Shown: one piece after another, positions 35,213 through 43,764 of the stretch
Layout: every line of letters starts with the position of its first letter
Position numbering within the stretch: position 1 is the first letter of the stretch
Assembly (NCBI RefSeq): GCF_015714725.1
Contig: NZ_WBKM01000194.1
Location: 1-49,065, forward strand
Direction of reading: 5' to 3'
Length of the DNA stretch: 49,065 nt
Source: Nostoc sp. WHI
GTDB lineage: Bacteria > Cyanobacteriota > Cyanobacteriia > Cyanobacteriales > Nostocaceae
Notes under the pieces: model-generated
The model's database searches: none
What the model was told of the DNA's origin: nothing
What the model saw: the letters and a program-made list of their open reading frames with translations, nothing else
Made by a program: the position numbers and the translations under genes

Positions 35213-35431
35213 TTAAACAAACCGAAAGGAAACGTTTGCAGTTAAAGGCTCTGGCAGTGGTTTTCCTTGTGCTTGGTAATCTTCAATCAAAAGTTCCAGC
35301 ACTTCCTCACCATTATTAAGAGCATCCGCGTAGGTATTTCCATGAGTGTGTGCATAGGGGCCAAACTCAGGTAGGCTGACAACGTACTTTTTATCTTCCA
35401 GCGACCACTGGATCACAATAGTATATTGCAA
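35213..35431 (-). CDS. HicB-like antitoxin family protein (orphan)
   Basis: 72 residues, TTG start. HicB fold: QYTIVIQWSLEDKKYVVSLP, FGPYAHTHGNTYADALNNGEEVLELLIED (the HxxGxTxxEAxxN pattern) and a final strand. It lacks the C-terminal DNA-binding extension of full HicB antitoxins and no HicA toxin gene is next to it. A 92-bp MITE begins two bases before the start codon, so the native promoter, ribosome binding site and any upstream partner were displaced. Confidence 0.85.
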   Translation of the reverse strand: MQYTIVIQWSLEDKKYVVSLPEFGPYAHTHGNTYADALNNGEEVLELLIEDYQAQGKPLPEPLTANVSFRFV

Positions 35432-35433
35432 TA

Positions 35434-35525
35434 CGGTTCAGTTAAGGGCTACTGGTACAAAATTTTGGGTTTTTGAGACGCGATAAATCGCCGTCTCTAC
35501 AAATGTTTTGGTCTTATCTGAACTG
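35434..35525. mobile_element. MITE with TA target duplication
   Basis: 92 bp. Left CGGTTCAGTTAAG and right (reverse complement) CAGTTCAGATAAG are terminal inverted repeats, flanked by TA on both sides (35432-35433 and 35526-35527), typical of IS630/mariner-type insertions. An internal hairpin GAGACGCGAT / ATCGCCGTCTC (35475-35497) is present. No coding capacity. Confidence 0.85.
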
Positions 35526-35614
35526 TACTGTACTATATTGTGGTTTCATTCATGTTCTCGTTTGTTACCTAGTGATATATCCCAATTCAAAGTAAAAGCA
35601 GCGCTAATGCCATG

Positions 35615-35932
35615 CTAGGAGTCAAGGTTTTGATTGTCTTGCCGCACCAAATAATCTAAAACCGCGCTAATGCGGTCAAGTGCCGCGCTGGTCGTTCGCT
35701 GAAACTCTTGTAATTGGCTAATGTCAGTGTGCTGCTCTCTGATTTCAGCACGTTGCTCTCTCATCTCACGAGCTAAAAGCTCAAGTCCCTGCTGGTGGAT
35801 GTTTGCTGTTTCTACTAACGCACTTACTGACTGCTTTAATTCGGCATTCATCATCACTTGATTATCAAGTTGCTGTGCTACTCGGTCTAATGTCGCCTCT
35901 ATCCGGTCTAATCTATCTGGTTGATTTTGCAT
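35615..35932 (-). CDS. Coiled-coil hypothetical protein
   Basis: About 105 residues from ATG 35932; a TTG at 35971 would overlap the pgsA stop by 4 bp and add 13 residues. Heptads run throughout (RLDRIEATLDRVAQQLDNQ, later REMREQRAEIREQHTDISQL). No membrane segment. Similar in design to the protein at 20177-20590; both belong to a type common in cyanobacteria with no assigned function. Directly downstream of pgsA and possibly cotranscribed. Confidence 0.65.
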   Translation of the reverse strand: MQNQPDRLDRIEATLDRVAQQLDNQVMMNAELKQSVSALVETANIHQQGLELLAREMREQRAEIREQHTDISQLQEFQRTTSAALDRISAVLDYLVRQDNQNLDS

Positions 35933-35967
35933 TTTGGCGGTTTTTACTATCGATACAATAGACGTTT

Positions 35968-36486
35968 TCAATCAGCAGTGCTAGCTTTTTGCGGCAAAAG
36001 ATAAATACCCCCAGAGATTAAAGTCAAACCTACAGAAATCCAAAAGGCAATCAGAGACGGAATTTGCCACACTTCAGATAGGGGCGCAATCAGAAGCGCG
36101 ATCGCTATTATTTGACTAACGGTTTTGAGTTTACCCCAAATATTTGCCCCGGTAATTGTCGTTTGATTTACCCGCCAACCAGCGATCGCTAATTCCCGCG
36201 CTAAAATCAAAAACACTCCCCAAGCCGGCACTTTTCCTAATTCAATAAAAACCATCAACGGCGCAAGTACCAGAAATTTATCCACTAAGGGATCAAGAAA
36301 TTTACCCAAGTCAGTAATTTGGTTAAGTTTCCGCGCTAAATAACCGTCTAACCAATCAGTTAACGCAGCAATGATAAAAATCGCCAAACATATCCATCTA
36401 GCTTGAGGTGTGGGGTTGTACAAGCCATAAAGCAGAAATGGTACACCCAGAAGGCGAGAGAAGGTAATCCAGTTGGGTATAGTCAT
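35968..36486 (-). CDS. pgsA: CDP-diacylglycerol-glycerol-3-phosphate 3-phosphatidyltransferase
   Basis: 172 residues, integral membrane protein with four to five hydrophobic segments. Makes phosphatidylglycerol phosphate, precursor of phosphatidylglycerol needed for thylakoids. The CDP-alcohol phosphatidyltransferase signature DGYLAR-x8-G-x3-D-x3-D is visible at about 47-69 (DWLDGYLARKL, TDLGKFLDPLVDK), after the NWITFSRLLGVPFL start typical of PgsA. Divergent from aspA. Confidence 0.95.
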   Translation of the reverse strand: MTIPNWITFSRLLGVPFLLYGLYNPTPQARWICLAIFIIAALTDWLDGYLARKLNQITDLGKFLDPLVDKFLVLAPLMVFIELGKVPAWGVFLILARELAIAGWRVNQTTITGANIWGKLKTVSQIIAIALLIAPLSEVWQIPSLIAFWISVGLTLISGGIYLLPQKASTAD

Positions 36487-36615
36487 AGGGAATCCAAAAA
36501 TAAAAATTCAAAATTCTAAAGCAACAAGCAACTATGCAAAATCTATGCAAATTAGTGTATCTGAGTATGCTTGCATGGGAAAATCTCTTTTCTGTAGCTC
36601 TCTTAAAACAATACT

Positions 36616-38037
36616 ATGACTGAATACACAGACTCCCAATTCCGCATCGAGCGCGATTCGATGGGCGATCGCCAAATTGCTAGTAGCGTTTATTACGGCA
36701 TTCAAACACTGCGGGCAATGGAAAACTTCTCCATTAGCGGCATCAAACCTTTAGCTACTTACGTAGATGCTTGTCTGATAATTAAAAAAGCTACAGCAAT
36801 TGTAAATGGTGAACTGAGTTGCATTCCCCAAGATATTAGTCAGGCGATTGTTCAAGCAACTGATGAAATCCTGGCTGGGAAGTTGCGCGATCAGTTTGTC
36901 GTCGATGTTTATCAAGCTGGTGCTGGAACTTCCCACCACATGAACGTCAACGAAGTTCTAGCAAATCGCGCTTTAGAAATTTTGGGTGAAGAAAAGGGTA
37001 ACTATAAACTTGTTAGTCCCAATGACCACGTTAACTATGGGCAGTCTACCAATGATGTGATTCCTACAGCAATTCGTATTGGTGGTTTATTGGCATTATC
37101 CCAGACATTACACCCAGGTTTAGAACAGGCGATCGCATCTTTAGAAGACAAAGCTGTAGAATTTCAAGATATCGTCAAATCTGGCAGAACCCACTTGCAA
37201 GACGCTGTACCAGTGCGTTTGGGTGAGAATTTTCGGGCTTGGGCGCAAATCCTTACAGAACACCAAAACCGGATTTACACCGCCTCTGGTGATTTGATGG
37301 TGCTAGGTTTGGGAGGTAGTGCAGCCGGAACGGGGTTAAATACTCATCCTTTGTATCGCGCTCGTGTAGTAGAAGTTCTCTCAGAATTGATTGAAACTCC
37401 CCTAGAACCTGCGCCCCATCTCATGGCAGTCATGCAAAGTATGGCACCATTTGTAAATGTTTCCGGTGCTTTACGCAACTTAGCGCAGGATTTAGTCAAA
37501 ATCTCTCACGATTTGCGGCTGATGGATTCGGGGCCAAAAACTGGCTTGAAAGAAATTCAACTACCTCCAGTGCAACCCGGTTCCTCGATTATGCCAGGGA
37601 AATATAACCCAGTCATGGCAGAGATGACATCAATGGTATGTTTTCAGGTAATGGGTTACGACAGTGCGATCGCTTTAGCCGCACAAGCCGGACAATTAGA
37701 ATTAAATGTGATGATGCCGCTAATTGCCTATAACCTAATTCACAGTATCGAAATTCTCGGCAATGCGATCGCCGCACTCACCGAACGCTGCATCCAGGGA
37801 ATTACTGCTAACCAGGAACGTTGTTTAGCTTATGCCGAAGGCAGTTTAGCTTTAGTAACCGCACTAAATACCCACATCGGTTATTTAAATGCCGCAGCTG
37901 TCGCCAAAGAATCTTTAGAAACTGGTAAACCCCTACGGCAAATTGTTTTAGAACGAGCATTGATGAGTGAAGCAGACTTAGCGACAGTGTTAAATCTAGA
38001 ACAAATGAGTGGTATCTTACCGCTCAAAACAGAATAA
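36616..38037 (+). CDS. aspA: Aspartate ammonia-lyase
   Basis: 473 residues. Interconverts aspartate with fumarate and ammonia. Features: RIERDSMGDRQIASSVYYGI (aspartase-type N-terminus), MNVNEVLANRALEILG, NDHVNYGQSTNDVIPTAIRI, SGRTHLQDAVPVRLGE, and the flexible catalytic loop GSSIMPGKYNPVMAEM. The N-terminal pattern and YYGIQTLRAMENF favour aspartase over fumarase class II. Many other cyanobacteria lack it. The stop is six bases before the reading frame that leads into the DUF362 gene. Confidence 0.92.
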   Translation: MTEYTDSQFRIERDSMGDRQIASSVYYGIQTLRAMENFSISGIKPLATYVDACLIIKKATAIVNGELSCIPQDISQAIVQATDEILAGKLRDQFVVDVYQAGAGTSHHMNVNEVLANRALEILGEEKGNYKLVSPNDHVNYGQSTNDVIPTAIRIGGLLALSQTLHPGLEQAIASLEDKAVEFQDIVKSGRTHLQDAVPVRLGENFRAWAQILTEHQNRIYTASGDLMVLGLGGSAAGTGLNTHPLYRARVVEVLSELIETPLEPAPHLMAVMQSMAPFVNVSGALRNLAQDLVKISHDLRLMDSGPKTGLKEIQLPPVQPGSSIMPGKYNPVMAEMTSMVCFQVMGYDSAIALAAQAGQLELNVMMPLIAYNLIHSIEILGNAIAALTERCIQGITANQERCLAYAEGSLALVTALNTHIGYLNAAAVAKESLETGKPLRQIVLERALMSEADLATVLNLEQMSGILPLKTE

Positions 38038-38062
38038 TAAGTTATGGGGCATTGGGCAATTC

Positions 38063-38133
38063 AATTTTGGATTTTGGATTTTAGATTTTGGATTAAATTT
38101 CAATCTAAAATCCAAAATCTAAAATCCAAAATT
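38063..38133. repeat. Long imperfect inverted repeat of ATTTTGGATT type
   Basis: AATTTTGGATTTTGGATTTT on the left and its near reverse complement AAAATCTAAAATCCAAAATT on the right, about 32 bp per arm with a short loop. This is a common Nostoc intergenic repeat and can form a strong hairpin between aspA and the DUF362 gene. The reading frame continues through it but it is not part of the protein. Confidence 0.85.
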
Positions 38134-38175
38134 CTTACTCCCCACTCCCCACTCCCTCTATCCTCTATCTACACC

Positions 38176-39144
38176 ATGCAGACTCAAAAACCATCTGTTA
38201 GTCTCATCCGGGCTACATCCTACGAACGAGAGTCCTTACGGGAATCTTTAGTAACGCTACTGGAACCTTTTGGGGGAATGGCGGCCTTTGTGAAAAAAGG
38301 CGATCGCGTTTTACTCAAACCCAATCTACTTACAGGGACGCGTCCTGGTAAAGAGTGTATCACCCGTGCCGAACTGGTTTACGAAGTTGCCCAGATGGTA
38401 ATTGAGGTTGGCGGTAAACCCTTTTTGGGCGATAGTCCGGCTTTTGGTAGTGCTAAGGGCGTAGCAGTAGCAAACGGCTATCTGCCTATTTTAGAAGAAC
38501 TCAATCTGCCCATCATCGATTTTCACGGTCAACGTTACCAAACCATTAGTGACAATTTTAACCATCTGCGGCTGTCTAAAGAAGCAATGGAAGCAGACGT
38601 AGTGATTAACTTACCGAAAGTGAAATCACACATGCAATTGACATTAACATTAGGCGTAAAAAACTTGTTTGGTTGCGTCCCTGGCAAAATGAAAGCTTGG
38701 TGGCACATGGAAGCTGGTAAAGACGCAAATAGATTTGGTGAAATGTTAGTAGAAACTGCCAGGGCAATTAACCCTAACTTAACCATATTAGATGGGATTA
38801 TCGGTCATGAAGGTAATGGCCCCAGTAATGGTGAACCTCGTCACCTGGGCATTTTAGCAGCTGCATCAGATATATTTGCTTTAGATCGGGCAATGGTGGA
38901 AATCCTCAATGTTTCTCCTGAACAAGTGCCCACAGTTGCAGCTTCCCAAAGGCTAGGAGTTTGTCCAGAACTTGCTGATATAGAGTTTCCGCATTTAAAT
39001 CCTGACTTATTAAAAATAGAAGATTGGCGGCTGCCAGACAAGTTGATACCCATCGATTTTGGTATGCCTCGCGTAATTAAGTCTACGTTTAAGCATCTTT
39101 ACACCCGATTTATCAAAGAACCAATGAGTGTTTACGGAAAGTAG
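38176..39144 (+). CDS. DUF362 domain protein
   Basis: About 322 residues from ATG 38176; the open frame starts at 38044 but its first 44 codons are repeat DNA. DUF362 features: GDRVLLKPNLLTGTRPGKECITR, GGKPFLGDSPAFGSAKGVA, VVINLPKVKSHMQLTLTLGV, NLFGCVPGKMKAWWH and ILDGIIGHEGNGPSNGEPRHLG. Many members carry a 4Fe-4S ferredoxin module; here I see no CxxCxxC cluster, so this is the short type. Function unestablished. Confidence 0.88.
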   Translation: MQTQKPSVSLIRATSYERESLRESLVTLLEPFGGMAAFVKKGDRVLLKPNLLTGTRPGKECITRAELVYEVAQMVIEVGGKPFLGDSPAFGSAKGVAVANGYLPILEELNLPIIDFHGQRYQTISDNFNHLRLSKEAMEADVVINLPKVKSHMQLTLTLGVKNLFGCVPGKMKAWWHMEAGKDANRFGEMLVETARAINPNLTILDGIIGHEGNGPSNGEPRHLGILAAASDIFALDRAMVEILNVSPEQVPTVAASQRLGVCPELADIEFPHLNPDLLKIEDWRLPDKLIPIDFGMPRVIKSTFKHLYTRFIKEPMSVYGK

Positions 39145-39400
39145 TAGTGCTGGTGCTGAGTGGGGAATCTCACTTCTTTACCGAAACAGTGCTGAGTGCT
39201 GAGTAACGAGTGCTGAGTAAAAAAAGTAATAATCGCACTCAGCACAAAAGGTCTAAAGCCCCTGCCTAAAGGCAATGGAAAAAGAAATAGATATTTATTT
39301 CGAGATGCGTAGCGCATATTTAATGCGTCCTTACTTCAATCCCCTAGATTTATCTATGGGGTTACTCAGCACTCAGTACTCAGCACTCAGCACTCCTGAA
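39145..39400. repeat. STRR arrays in opposite orientation flanking a small palindromic element
   Basis: GTGCTGAGT heptamers (about 39150-39222) and ACTCAGC heptamers (about 39362-39396) are inverted copies that could pair over 150 bp. Between them lies a possible IS200/IS605-derived element described separately. Open frames here (for example 39275-39520) are made of repeat sequence and are not credible genes. Confidence 0.75.
39250..39365. mobile_element. Possible palindrome-associated (IS200/IS605-like) non-autonomous element
   Basis: Left part GTCTAAAGCCCCTGCCTAAA with hairpin TGCCT-AA-AGGCA (39263-39274); right part CCCCTAGA / TCTATGGGG hairpin (39341-39361). Subterminal hairpins at both ends without terminal inverted repeats are the signature of IS200/IS605 ends. 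A third hairpin ATGCG-TAG-CGCAT lies inside. Assignment from structure only. Confidence 0.4.
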
Positions 39401-39549
39401 TCAGCACTCTTGACTCGGAACGGGCTAAACCCTAGCTATCCGCTAACGGAACTGTTTTGCCCAACGCCCAATTTACAAGTGCAAACTTCGTTACAGCAAT
39501 TTCATTTATTAGCAGAGTAACCTGTAATTACCCTCCGATTGCTTAACAG

Positions 39550-39579
39550 ACCGCCCTACTATAATGGCGGTTTTTTTTT
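39550..39579 (+). terminator. Rho-independent terminator
   Basis: ACCGCC, ten-base loop, GGCGGT, then nine consecutive T. Plus-strand orientation, about 400 bp after the DUF362 gene. It would end transcripts from upstream, or a small RNA in this repeat region. Confidence 0.8.
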
Positions 39580-40175
39580 AACTAGTTAATTATTTATTTA
39601 GTGATATCACTGAATATATGCTGCACAACACAATTAATATAACTGTATTTTTTCGGTAGTTAGGAGTGGTTATAGAAATCATTCTATCTGTTTGTTATCT
39701 GGTGTCAAATATTTTTGTGTATAACTACAGTAGAACAATCGAAAATACTTAATACCTATCAGTGGGTTTGCTGATTTTGTGTTCTGTATCACAAATTAGC
39801 GATTATATTAAAATGACCTTACAAAAGGCGTTGCAGGATGTTATAGTGATGAAGTAAAGAACAAAAACACCTTGTTAATTAATCTTTAAGCAGCAAAAAA
39901 ATGTAATTGATAATGCTGTTGATATAGGTTGTGCCTATGTGATCCGTTACACAATGCAGGTAAACATCTGAAAATATTAACCACAAAATAAAATATGATT
40001 GTTTACTTGTGACTTTGTATTAAGAATTTCATGGATAAAAACGCTATTATGACGGTTATAAAACTGGTTTAGCTTATTAACTAGACGTTTTATGGTTGCA
40101 AAATAGCTAAAATAGCATCAAGACTCTCGATCAGAGACTAGACCTACACAGTGATACGAATAACTTCAATTTTGT
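39580..40175. other. Long AT-rich intergenic region
   Basis: About 600 bp without a credible reading frame, HIP1 site or recognised repeat, between a strong terminator and a small membrane-protein gene. Its low GC and absence of dispersed repeats stand out. It may be a long 5' region or host an unannotated RNA; I cannot identify one. Confidence 0.5.
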
Positions 40176-40364
40176 ATGAATTCAAATAGCCAGCCTGCCA
40201 ATTCTGCCGACACATATTCCCAACGTTTGGCAGATATTGTGGGAACTGCGATCGCTCTTTTAACTCTCATCCTACCCGTCTTTGTCATCGCCCACTATTC
40301 TTCGACTAATGTTCAAAATAACCAGCAACCCCTGATCCAAAACCTACAAGGAAGTAAAGAGTGA
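40176..40364 (+). CDS. Small single-span membrane protein
   Basis: 62 residues from ATG. One transmembrane helix (residues about 22-43, IVGTAIALLTLILPVFVIAH) after a polar N-terminus (TYSQRLADIV) and a short Gln/Asn-rich tail. The composition looks like a real small cyanobacterial membrane protein, but I cannot name it. Upstream of ppa on the same strand. Confidence 0.65.
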   Translation: MNSNSQPANSADTYSQRLADIVGTAIALLTLILPVFVIAHYSSTNVQNNQQPLIQNLQGSKE

Positions 40365-40532
40365 TAAAACTTCCCAGTAATATTTCACCATCAGGAGAGC
40401 TACAAACAAGGAGAAAACAGATTTTGAGATAATATCTGTAAACATGAATGTAGTTCATCTGTCTTAAATAGAGTAAGGGCAGAAATCCCTCCAACAACAA
40501 TTAAGGGCGGGGGAAATCCATAAAACCCTCTT

Positions 40533-40571
40533 GGAAAAAGCGTTGCGAAGTTTCTTCGCAACGCTTTTTCC
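40533..40571. terminator. Perfect 18-bp hairpin, probable bidirectional terminator
   Basis: GGAAAAAGCGTTGCGAAG (40533-40550), loop TTT, then the exact reverse complement (40554-40571). The arms start and end in A5/T5 runs, so either strand gives a stem followed by T. It separates the small membrane-protein gene from ppa. Confidence 0.65.
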
Positions 40572-40763
40572 ATTGTTTGGCTAATTCCAGGGGACTGAGG
40601 ACAGAATAAGGTAATGGGGTACAGGTTACAGGGCGCAGATCATTCCCTGTCACCAATGCAGTGAAATGAATACCTTGGGAAGAGACCCATATTGTCCTAA
40701 AATTCTACACGGGGAGCGAAGCTGAGTGCCCCCATGAATTCACTGTTAGCGGAGGAGTTTTTT

Positions 40764-41276
40764 GTGGACTTATCTCGTATTGCTGCCCAACCAAAACCGG
40801 GTCTAATCAACGTTTTGATTGAAATTACAGGCGGAAGTAAAAATAAATACGAATACGACAAGGAACTAGAAGCTTTTGCTCTAGACCGAGTACTTTCTTC
40901 GTCGGTACAATATCCTTATGACTACGGCTTTGTACCCAATACTTTGGCTGAAGATGGCGATCCCCTAGATGGTATGGTCATAATTGACGAGCCAACCTTT
41001 CCAGGCTGTGTGATTGCCGCACGACCGATTGGCTTTTTGGAGATGATTGACGGCGGCGATCGCGATGAAAAAATTCTTTGTGTTCCTGACAAAGATCCGC
41101 GCTACGCTCAAGTAAAATCCCTGAAAGACATAGCGCCGCACCGCTTAGATGAAATTGCCGAATTTTTCCGCAGTTATAAAAATTTGGAAAAAAAGGTGAC
41201 TGAAATTCTCGGTTGGCAAGATGTGGACAAGGTTGCAGCTTTAGTAGAAAAATCCATTAAAGCTTATAGAGGATAA
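40764..41276 (+). CDS. ppa: Inorganic pyrophosphatase (family I)
   Basis: 170 residues from GTG 40764. I choose this start because GGAGGAG (40751-40757) is six bases upstream and the product then begins [20 protein letters not shown], the normal start; ATG 40734 would put the ribosome binding site inside the gene. Hydrolyses pyrophosphate and so drives biosynthesis. Active-site features: [37 protein letters not shown] (metal-binding Asp cluster), [16 protein letters not shown] and FFRSYKNLE. Confidence 0.96.
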   Translation: MDLSRIAAQPKPGLINVLIEITGGSKNKYEYDKELEAFALDRVLSSSVQYPYDYGFVPNTLAEDGDPLDGMVIIDEPTFPGCVIAARPIGFLEMIDGGDRDEKILCVPDKDPRYAQVKSLKDIAPHRLDEIAEFFRSYKNLEKKVTEILGWQDVDKVAALVEKSIKAYRG

Positions 41277-41280
41277 TAAA

Positions 41281-41330
41281 AGAGTTAGGAGTTAGGAGTT
41301 ATAAATTTATTCCTTACTCCTAACTTCTAG
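41281..41330. repeat. STRR heptamer repeat with inverted copies
   Basis: GAGTTAGGAGTTAGGAGTTA followed about 12 bp later by TTACTCCTAACTTC, so the array forms a hairpin between ppa and panD. It may act as a weak terminator. Confidence 0.7.
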
Positions 41331-41387
41331 ATTTAATAACTTTCCCTTGTTACATCTCACAAAAACTGCCACCAACCCCAAACCAGA

Positions 41388-41771
41388 ATGCAGCGCACTC
41401 TCCTATTGGCAAAAATTCATAACTGCACCCTCACGGGGGCAAATATCAACTACGTGGGTAGTATCAGCATTGATAAAATTCTCCTGGAAAAAGCTGGCAT
41501 TTTACCCTATGAGCAGGTGCAAGTAGTGAATAATGCCAATGGGAAACGCTTTATTACTTATGCGATCCCCGCTCTAGCCCATTCAGGAATAATTGAGCTC
41601 AATGGAGCTGCGGCACGTTTAGGCATTATTGGCGATCGCTTGATTATAATGACTTACGGGCAGTTCACTCCAGAAGAGTTAAAAAATTACTCTCCTACGG
41701 TAGTCATTGTGGACGAAAAAAACAAGCTGTTGGAAGTGCGGCGCTACAATGACTTGCTCAGTAAGGTCTAA
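41388..41771 (+). CDS. panD: Aspartate 1-decarboxylase
   Basis: 127 residues. Makes beta-alanine for pantothenate and CoA. The pro-enzyme self-cleaves between Gly24 and Ser25 (YVGSISID) to form the pyruvoyl group. Other conserved parts: [46 protein letters not shown] and the C-terminal VVIVDEKN. Followed after 11 bp by an MBL-fold gene, probably cotranscribed. Confidence 0.97.
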   Translation: MQRTLLLAKIHNCTLTGANINYVGSISIDKILLEKAGILPYEQVQVVNNANGKRFITYAIPALAHSGIIELNGAAARLGIIGDRLIIMTYGQFTPEELKNYSPTVVIVDEKNKLLEVRRYNDLLSKV

Positions 41772-41782
41772 TTTCAAGAAAA

Positions 41783-42685
41783 ATGTCAAATTTTGAGTTG
41801 TCGGGTTCCGAGAGCTACATAAGAGAAAAGTCAACTACCCTGCTAAATAGCCCAGAAGGTGAGTTTCTCGTGAAATTCTGGGGTGTAAGAGGTTTAATTG
41901 CCACTCCAGGCAGCAACACTAGCCGCTATGGTGGTAATACTGCTTGTGTAGAAATCCATGTAGGCGGGAAACGTTTGATTTTTGATGGCGGTACTGGCTT
42001 ACGCATACTGGGTAAAACTTGGCAACAACTGCAACAGCCAGTAGAAGCCCATTTATTTTTTACTAACTGTCAATCAAATCGTATTCAAGGTTTTCCCTTT
42101 TTTGCTCCCGCATTTATTGAGGAAAATTGCTTTCACATTTACGGCACAGCTGCTTCAAATGGAGCCTCAATCAAACAATGTCTGTACGATCAGATGCTCC
42201 AGCCACACTTTCCTTACCCTTTGCAGGTAATGCAGTCGGAATTACAGTTTTACAATTTGACTTTAGACAGTGACGTGAGGCTGGATGATGTGATCATTAC
42301 AACCGCATTGATTAATCAAACTCAGCGGTCAGTTGGCTACCGTGTCACTTGGCAAGAATATAGTGTTGCCTACATCACGGATTTGAATCCGAATGCGGAG
42401 CAAATAGAGCGAGAGCAGGTTTTACAGTTCATTAAAGGCGTTAACTTACTTATTGCCAATGCTACCTACACTCCTCCGACATCTCACAATCATGACTGTG
42501 CTGATTTACTCTGGCAAGCTGCGATGAATACGGCTCTTAGTGCTGGTGTCCAAGGGCTAGCCATTTCTCATCATCACCCAGATGACGATGATGATTTTCT
42601 TGATCAGGTTCAAGTTGATGTTAAATCTGCCTTTTCTGAAGCATTACTAGCCCGTGAAGGTCTGGTATTAGCTATTGATAAGTGA
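41783..42685 (+). CDS. Metallo-beta-lactamase-fold protein lacking the HxHxDH metal motif
   Basis: 300 residues. Clear homology to MBL-fold hydrolases of the PhnP/RNase Z-like group: FWGVRGLIATPGSNTSRYGG, LIFDGGTGLRILGK, IQGFPFFAPAFI, FHIYG, GYRVTW and YITDLNPN. At the metal site, where relatives have HTHWDH just before IQGFPFF, this protein has NCQSNR (residues 95-100). Asp200 and the His run at 263-265 remain. Four of the usual zinc ligands are thus gone, and a catalytically dead or repurposed protein is likely. The reading frame is otherwise intact, so it is probably selected for. Adjacent to panD. Confidence 0.88.
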   Translation: MSNFELSGSESYIREKSTTLLNSPEGEFLVKFWGVRGLIATPGSNTSRYGGNTACVEIHVGGKRLIFDGGTGLRILGKTWQQLQQPVEAHLFFTNCQSNRIQGFPFFAPAFIEENCFHIYGTAASNGASIKQCLYDQMLQPHFPYPLQVMQSELQFYNLTLDSDVRLDDVIITTALINQTQRSVGYRVTWQEYSVAYITDLNPNAEQIEREQVLQFIKGVNLLIANATYTPPTSHNHDCADLLWQAAMNTALSAGVQGLAISHHHPDDDDDFLDQVQVDVKSAFSEALLAREGLVLAIDK

Positions 42686-42717
42686 TTTAGACTCGTTGGC
42701 AGAGTATCCCTAAAAAA

Positions 42718-43599
42718 TTAAATAGGCAAATCAGCAACGCTATGGATGTTTTCTAACATTAAGCATGGGCTACTACGTTTAATCAAGCCAGTTAGGACTT
42801 TCCCAGGGCCAATTTCCACTACTCGCTGGATGCCGTTGGCTGGGAATTGTAGAGAAATTTCTCGCCAGCGGACTGAACCAGTCATTTGTTTGTTTAAACG
42901 CTGCTTTAAAATATCGCCATCAATAGACGGAATTGGTTCTACATTAGATAAAACTGGTATAGTAGCTGTTTGGAATTCTACAGATTCTAAAATGTCTTGG
43001 AATTCTGTAGCGGCAGCTGCTATTAAATGTGAGTGAAATGCTCCAGAAACTTTTAAAGGAATAGCACGCTTTGCTTTAACTTGAGAAATCACTGCTTGTA
43101 CAGCCTCAGTCTTGCCTGAAATTACCACCTGAGCCGAACTATTGTCATTTGCCACCACGACATCAGGCGTTTGGGCAATGACTTTTTCCAACTGTTCATG
43201 GTCAAAGTTCATCAAAGCCGCCATCATACCACCGATGGCACTATCCATGAGTTCCGCACGACGCTTTACCAGATATAAACCAGCCGACCACTCAAAGACA
43301 CCCGCGATGTAAAGGGCAGTATATTCTCCTAAGCTGTGTCCAGCAACTAAATCAGGCCAGTGTCCTCGCTCTCTCAGAAGGTCAGCAAGAATGCTTTCTA
43401 CCACATAAAGACTCGGCTGGGTATATAGAGTATGTGATAACTTTTCTTCTTCGCTTTGACAGATTTCTGTTACAGACCAGCCCAAAATTTCCTCGGCTTG
43501 GGCAAATTTGTCTTTAGCGGCGGGTATATCTAATAAGTCCATTCCCATTCCCAGTGCTTGGGAACCTTGTCCGGGAAACACCCATGCAGTTTTAGTCAT
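42718..43599 (-). CDS. fabD: Malonyl CoA-acyl carrier protein transacylase
   Basis: 293 residues. Transfers malonyl from CoA to ACP for fatty acid synthesis. N-terminal WVFPGQGSQALGMG, catalytic Ser in GHSLGEYTAL (near 92), Arg in LVKRRAELM, GAFHSHL with the catalytic His, and VEIGPGKVLTGLIKR at the C-terminus. Third gene of a plsX-fabH-fabD minus-strand series, a common bacterial arrangement. Confidence 0.96.
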   Translation of the reverse strand: MTKTAWVFPGQGSQALGMGMDLLDIPAAKDKFAQAEEILGWSVTEICQSEEEKLSHTLYTQPSLYVVESILADLLRERGHWPDLVAGHSLGEYTALYIAGVFEWSAGLYLVKRRAELMDSAIGGMMAALMNFDHEQLEKVIAQTPDVVVANDNSSAQVVISGKTEAVQAVISQVKAKRAIPLKVSGAFHSHLIAAAATEFQDILESVEFQTATIPVLSNVEPIPSIDGDILKQRLNKQMTGSVRWREISLQFPANGIQRVVEIGPGKVLTGLIKRSSPCLMLENIHSVADLPI

Positions 43600-43659
43600 T
43601 GGTCATTAACAAAGGACAAAATATTTACGGAATTTTAGATTTTAAATGAGAGCAAGCAA

Positions 43660-43763
43660 ATTTAAATGCGAGAACAAATGTAAAATCTAAAATTCTTGAT
43701 CGAAGAAAGAGGATTCTATAGATGGGGTCAATCTAAAATCCAAAATCCAAAATCCAAAATTGA
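43660..43763. repeat. AATCTAAAATCC repeat cluster
   Basis: Several AAATCTAAAATTC / AATCCAAAATCC units in the gap between fabH and fabD on the minus strand. Same family as the repeat at 38063. Its presence means fabH-fabD are separated by repeat DNA although still codirectional. Confidence 0.8.
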
Positions 43764-43764
43764 G

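Noticed and set aside
39275..39520. 81-codon open frame
   Set aside because: Composed of STRR and palindromic repeat sequence; no family resemblance.
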